In this document: piece by piece, positions 59,112 to 60,500 of the stretch
Layout: each line of letters starts with the position of its first letter
Position numbering within the stretch: position 1 is the first letter of the stretch
Assembly: GCA_045130475.1 (NCBI GenBank)
Contig: JBGUPU010000059.1
Location: 1 to 60,500, forward strand
Length of the DNA: 60,500 bases
Reading direction: 5' to 3'
Source: CAG-791 sp045130475
GTDB lineage: Bacteria; Bacillota; Clostridia; Lachnospirales; Lachnospiraceae
The notes under the pieces: model-generated
What the model saw: only the letters and a program-made list of their open reading frames with translations
What the model was told of the DNA's origin: nothing
Database searches by the model: none
Made by a program: the position numbers and the translations under genes

Positions 59112-59208
59112 TCCGGAAGATGGGAATCACGAAAAGAGATGTGAATCCTGAAAAGAGATGGGATCGTGAAAAAAGAATGGAAGAGTGTTTGAACACGGGG
59201 AAAAGGGA

Positions 59209-60249
59209 ATGCAACTGATATTGGATTTTGAAAAAAAGCTGGAGGATTTCTATCTCCATATTCATCATGAAGGGGAGGCATCCAGGATCGGGATCCTGGG
59301 TGCCTCCGGCTGCGGAAAGAGTATGACACTGCGCAGCATTGCGGGAATAGAGACCCCGGACCGCGGCCTGATCAGACTCGGCGGCCGGGATCTTTTTGAC
59401 TCGGAAAAAAAGATCAATCTCCGTCCGCAGGAGCGCCGCGTGGGATATCTCTTCCAGAATTATGCCCTGTTTCCGACTATGACAGTGGAACAGAACATCA
59501 TGGCGGGCGTGCGGGGAAGCAAAGAGGAGAAGAAAAGGCGCGCGCAGGAAATGGTGCGCGCCTTTCAGCTTGAGGGGCTTGAGAAGCGCCGCCCTGCAGA
59601 GCTTTCCGGCGGACAGCAGCAGCGAGTTGCCCTGGCCCGCATCATGGCCTACCGCCCGCTGGCCCTGCTTCTCGATGAACCCTTTTCTGCCATGGACAAT
59701 TTCCTGAAGGAAAAACTGCGTCTGGAGATGAAACAGGTCCTTCAGAATTATGAGGGCCTCTCGATTCTGGTCACTCACGACCGCGATGAGGCCTACCAGC
59801 TCTGCGACCATCTGCTGCTCATGCATGAGGGCAGTTTTATTGCCGGCGGACCGACAAAGGAGATTTTTGACCATCCTAAGACTGTGGAGGCTGCCCGCCT
59901 GACAGGCTGTAAAAATATTTCCCGCATCCGGCCGCTGGGGCCGCACCGCATCTGCGCCCTCGACTGGGACAATCTGGAGCTGACGACGCAGGAGGAGGTC
60001 ACAGATGAGATCACCCATGCCGGCATTCGCGCCCACGACTTTTTTTCCTGCGCAGACGAAAGTGCCGAAAACCGCATCTATGTTGAAAATCCCGTCCTGA
60101 CCGAACTCCCATTTGAGTGGTACATTGTCCTGCAGAATAAGATCTGGTGGAAAGTCCCTAAGGATATCAGAAGCCACGATTTTTCCGAAAGCCTTCCCCG
60201 GGCGCTCTCTGTCGATCCCTCTGCCATCATGCTGTTGCGTCTGTTGTGA
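59209..60249 (+). CDS. modC: Molybdate ABC transporter ATP-binding protein
   Basis: A 346-residue ATPase. Walker A is GASGCGKS, the Q-loop lies in YLFQNYALFP, and the ABC signature LSGGQQQRVALARI, Walker B LLLDEPFSAMD and the switch His in VTHDRDE are intact. The C-terminal 120 residues form a regulatory domain with ITHAGIRAHDFF, resembling the ModC TOBE region but diverged. It powers uptake through ModB. The ATG at 59209 has GGGG about ten bases upstream; a GTG at 59185 is an alternative. Last gene of the mod operon. Confidence 0.92.
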   Translation: MQLILDFEKKLEDFYLHIHHEGEASRIGILGASGCGKSMTLRSIAGIETPDRGLIRLGGRDLFDSEKKINLRPQERRVGYLFQNYALFPTMTVEQNIMAGVRGSKEEKKRRAQEMVRAFQLEGLEKRRPAELSGGQQQRVALARIMAYRPLALLLDEPFSAMDNFLKEKLRLEMKQVLQNYEGLSILVTHDRDEAYQLCDHLLLMHEGSFIAGGPTKEIFDHPKTVEAARLTGCKNISRIRPLGPHRICALDWDNLELTTQEEVTDEITHAGIRAHDFFSCADESAENRIYVENPVLTELPFEWYIVLQNKIWWKVPKDIRSHDFSESLPRALSVDPSAIMLLRLL

Positions 60250-60335
60250 AATCGTTACATTTACACGCCCTTCGAGGGGACATGTACTGTAACGGGAAAT
60301 CTTTTCGGGTCAATTGTTTAGTGATAAAATGAGAA

Positions 60336-60344
60336 TGGTATGAT
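60336..60344 (+). promoter_or_regulatory. Extended -10 promoter of the 3'-edge RNA
   Basis: TGGTATGAT fits TGnTATnnT. TTGTTT lies 19 bp upstream. Transcription would start near 60351 and run off the window edge. Confidence 0.5.
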
Positions 60345-60350
60345 GTAAAG

Positions 60351-60500
60351 GTCAAAAGGTATCTGATGGCTCTGAGTCTCGTCCAGCTGGCCAAACAGCC
60401 GAAGGGCCTTGGGGAGCGGCCGGTACTTTGCCGCTGTTTTTAAGCGGCCTTAGTTACCCAGCCAGCGAGGGTATACCCACACCGTGCCCAACGCGTTTTT
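60351..60500 (+). ncRNA. Candidate structured RNA (runs to window edge)
   Basis: Nested complementary segments: GGTAT (60358-60362) with ATACC (60473-60477), TGGCT (60366-60370) with AGCCA (60459-60463), CTGAG (60371-60375) with CTTAG (60448-60452, one G-U). Inside, AGCGGC-GCCGCT-AGCGGC (60415-60447) allows two exclusive hairpins. A 25-codon reading frame (60366-60443) with an AAAGGT ribosome site overlaps the structure. It matches no family whose consensus I can recite. It may be a riboswitch leader for a gene outside the window or an independent RNA. Confidence 0.4.

Noticed and set aside
60366..60443. A 25-residue peptide gene ending CRCF
   Set aside because: An AAAGGT ribosome site exists, but the bases take part in nested helices that better explain the sequence; it is kept only as a note under the RNA candidate.

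Overview
The window is low-redundancy bacterial chromosome of roughly 50% GC. Protein families, strong AGGAGG-type ribosome sites, extended -10 promoters (TGnTATnnT), cell-wall-binding repeat proteins, CsoR copper control, TelA/XpaC proteins and a C_GCAxxG_C_C protein all point to an anaerobic Gram-positive of the Clostridia, most likely Lachnospiraceae. That assignment is inference from gene content; no rRNA or tRNA gene was seen. No phage, transposase, CRISPR array or plasmid function was recognised.

Layout. 1-2.9 kb (minus): the start of a Cna-B/AEEAKK-repeat surface protein, a MATE exporter and an orphan HicB-like protein. 3.2-6.1 kb (plus): an XpaC-like and TelA pair. 6.4-8.6 kb: two tandem paralogous secreted L,D-transpeptidases behind inverted-repeat operators. 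14.8-8.7 kb (minus): a compact six-gene operon (WecE transaminase, polyprenyl-phosphate glycosyltransferase, ATP-grasp ligase, two small EamA/SMR-type membrane proteins, GtrII-type glycosyltransferase) whose order of functions mirrors the Gram-negative Arn pathway. 15.2-30 kb (plus): shikimate kinase, a 1315-residue CheB-CheR-kinase-receiver fusion, FtsH, a stand-alone FakA-type domain, an AAA-CYTH protein, an amidase with wall-binding repeats, CinA, radical SAM YhcC, an aquaporin, a second MATE exporter and an HD hydrolase. 30.3-33.7 kb: a small unknown protein and a 1010-residue STAND NTPase with TPRs.

33.9-37.9 kb holds a DUF6591-like membrane-anchored protein, DeoD, an OFA-type MFS transporter and a methyltransferase. 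38.0-42.0 kb is a copper operon: a promoter carrying CsoR-type palindromes, a TrkA-C membrane protein, CsoR, and CopA with a C-terminal CopZ-like domain that has its own ribosome site and start codon. Next come phosphoglucomutase, a CDF metal transporter, an AraC regulator with two sugar-metabolism genes that look highly expressed, a lipoprotein amidase, a serine hydrolase and a threonine aldolase.

52.5-60.2 kb is a molybdenum locus: a ModE-type regulator, a molybdopterin-binding protein, MoaA, a MOSC-MogA fusion, ModA, a tandem Mop protein, ModB and ModC. Two 24-bp palindromes with CGTTCG/CGAACG arms lie at the regulator promoter and before modA. They have the geometry of the Escherichia coli ModE operator, so autoregulation together with control of modA is predicted.

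A dispersed hairpin element (prefix TTCATCGCGCAA followed by one of two hairpin types) occurs at about seven intergenic sites. The last 160 bases hold an extended -10 promoter followed by nested complementary segments, which suggests a structured RNA cut by the window edge.
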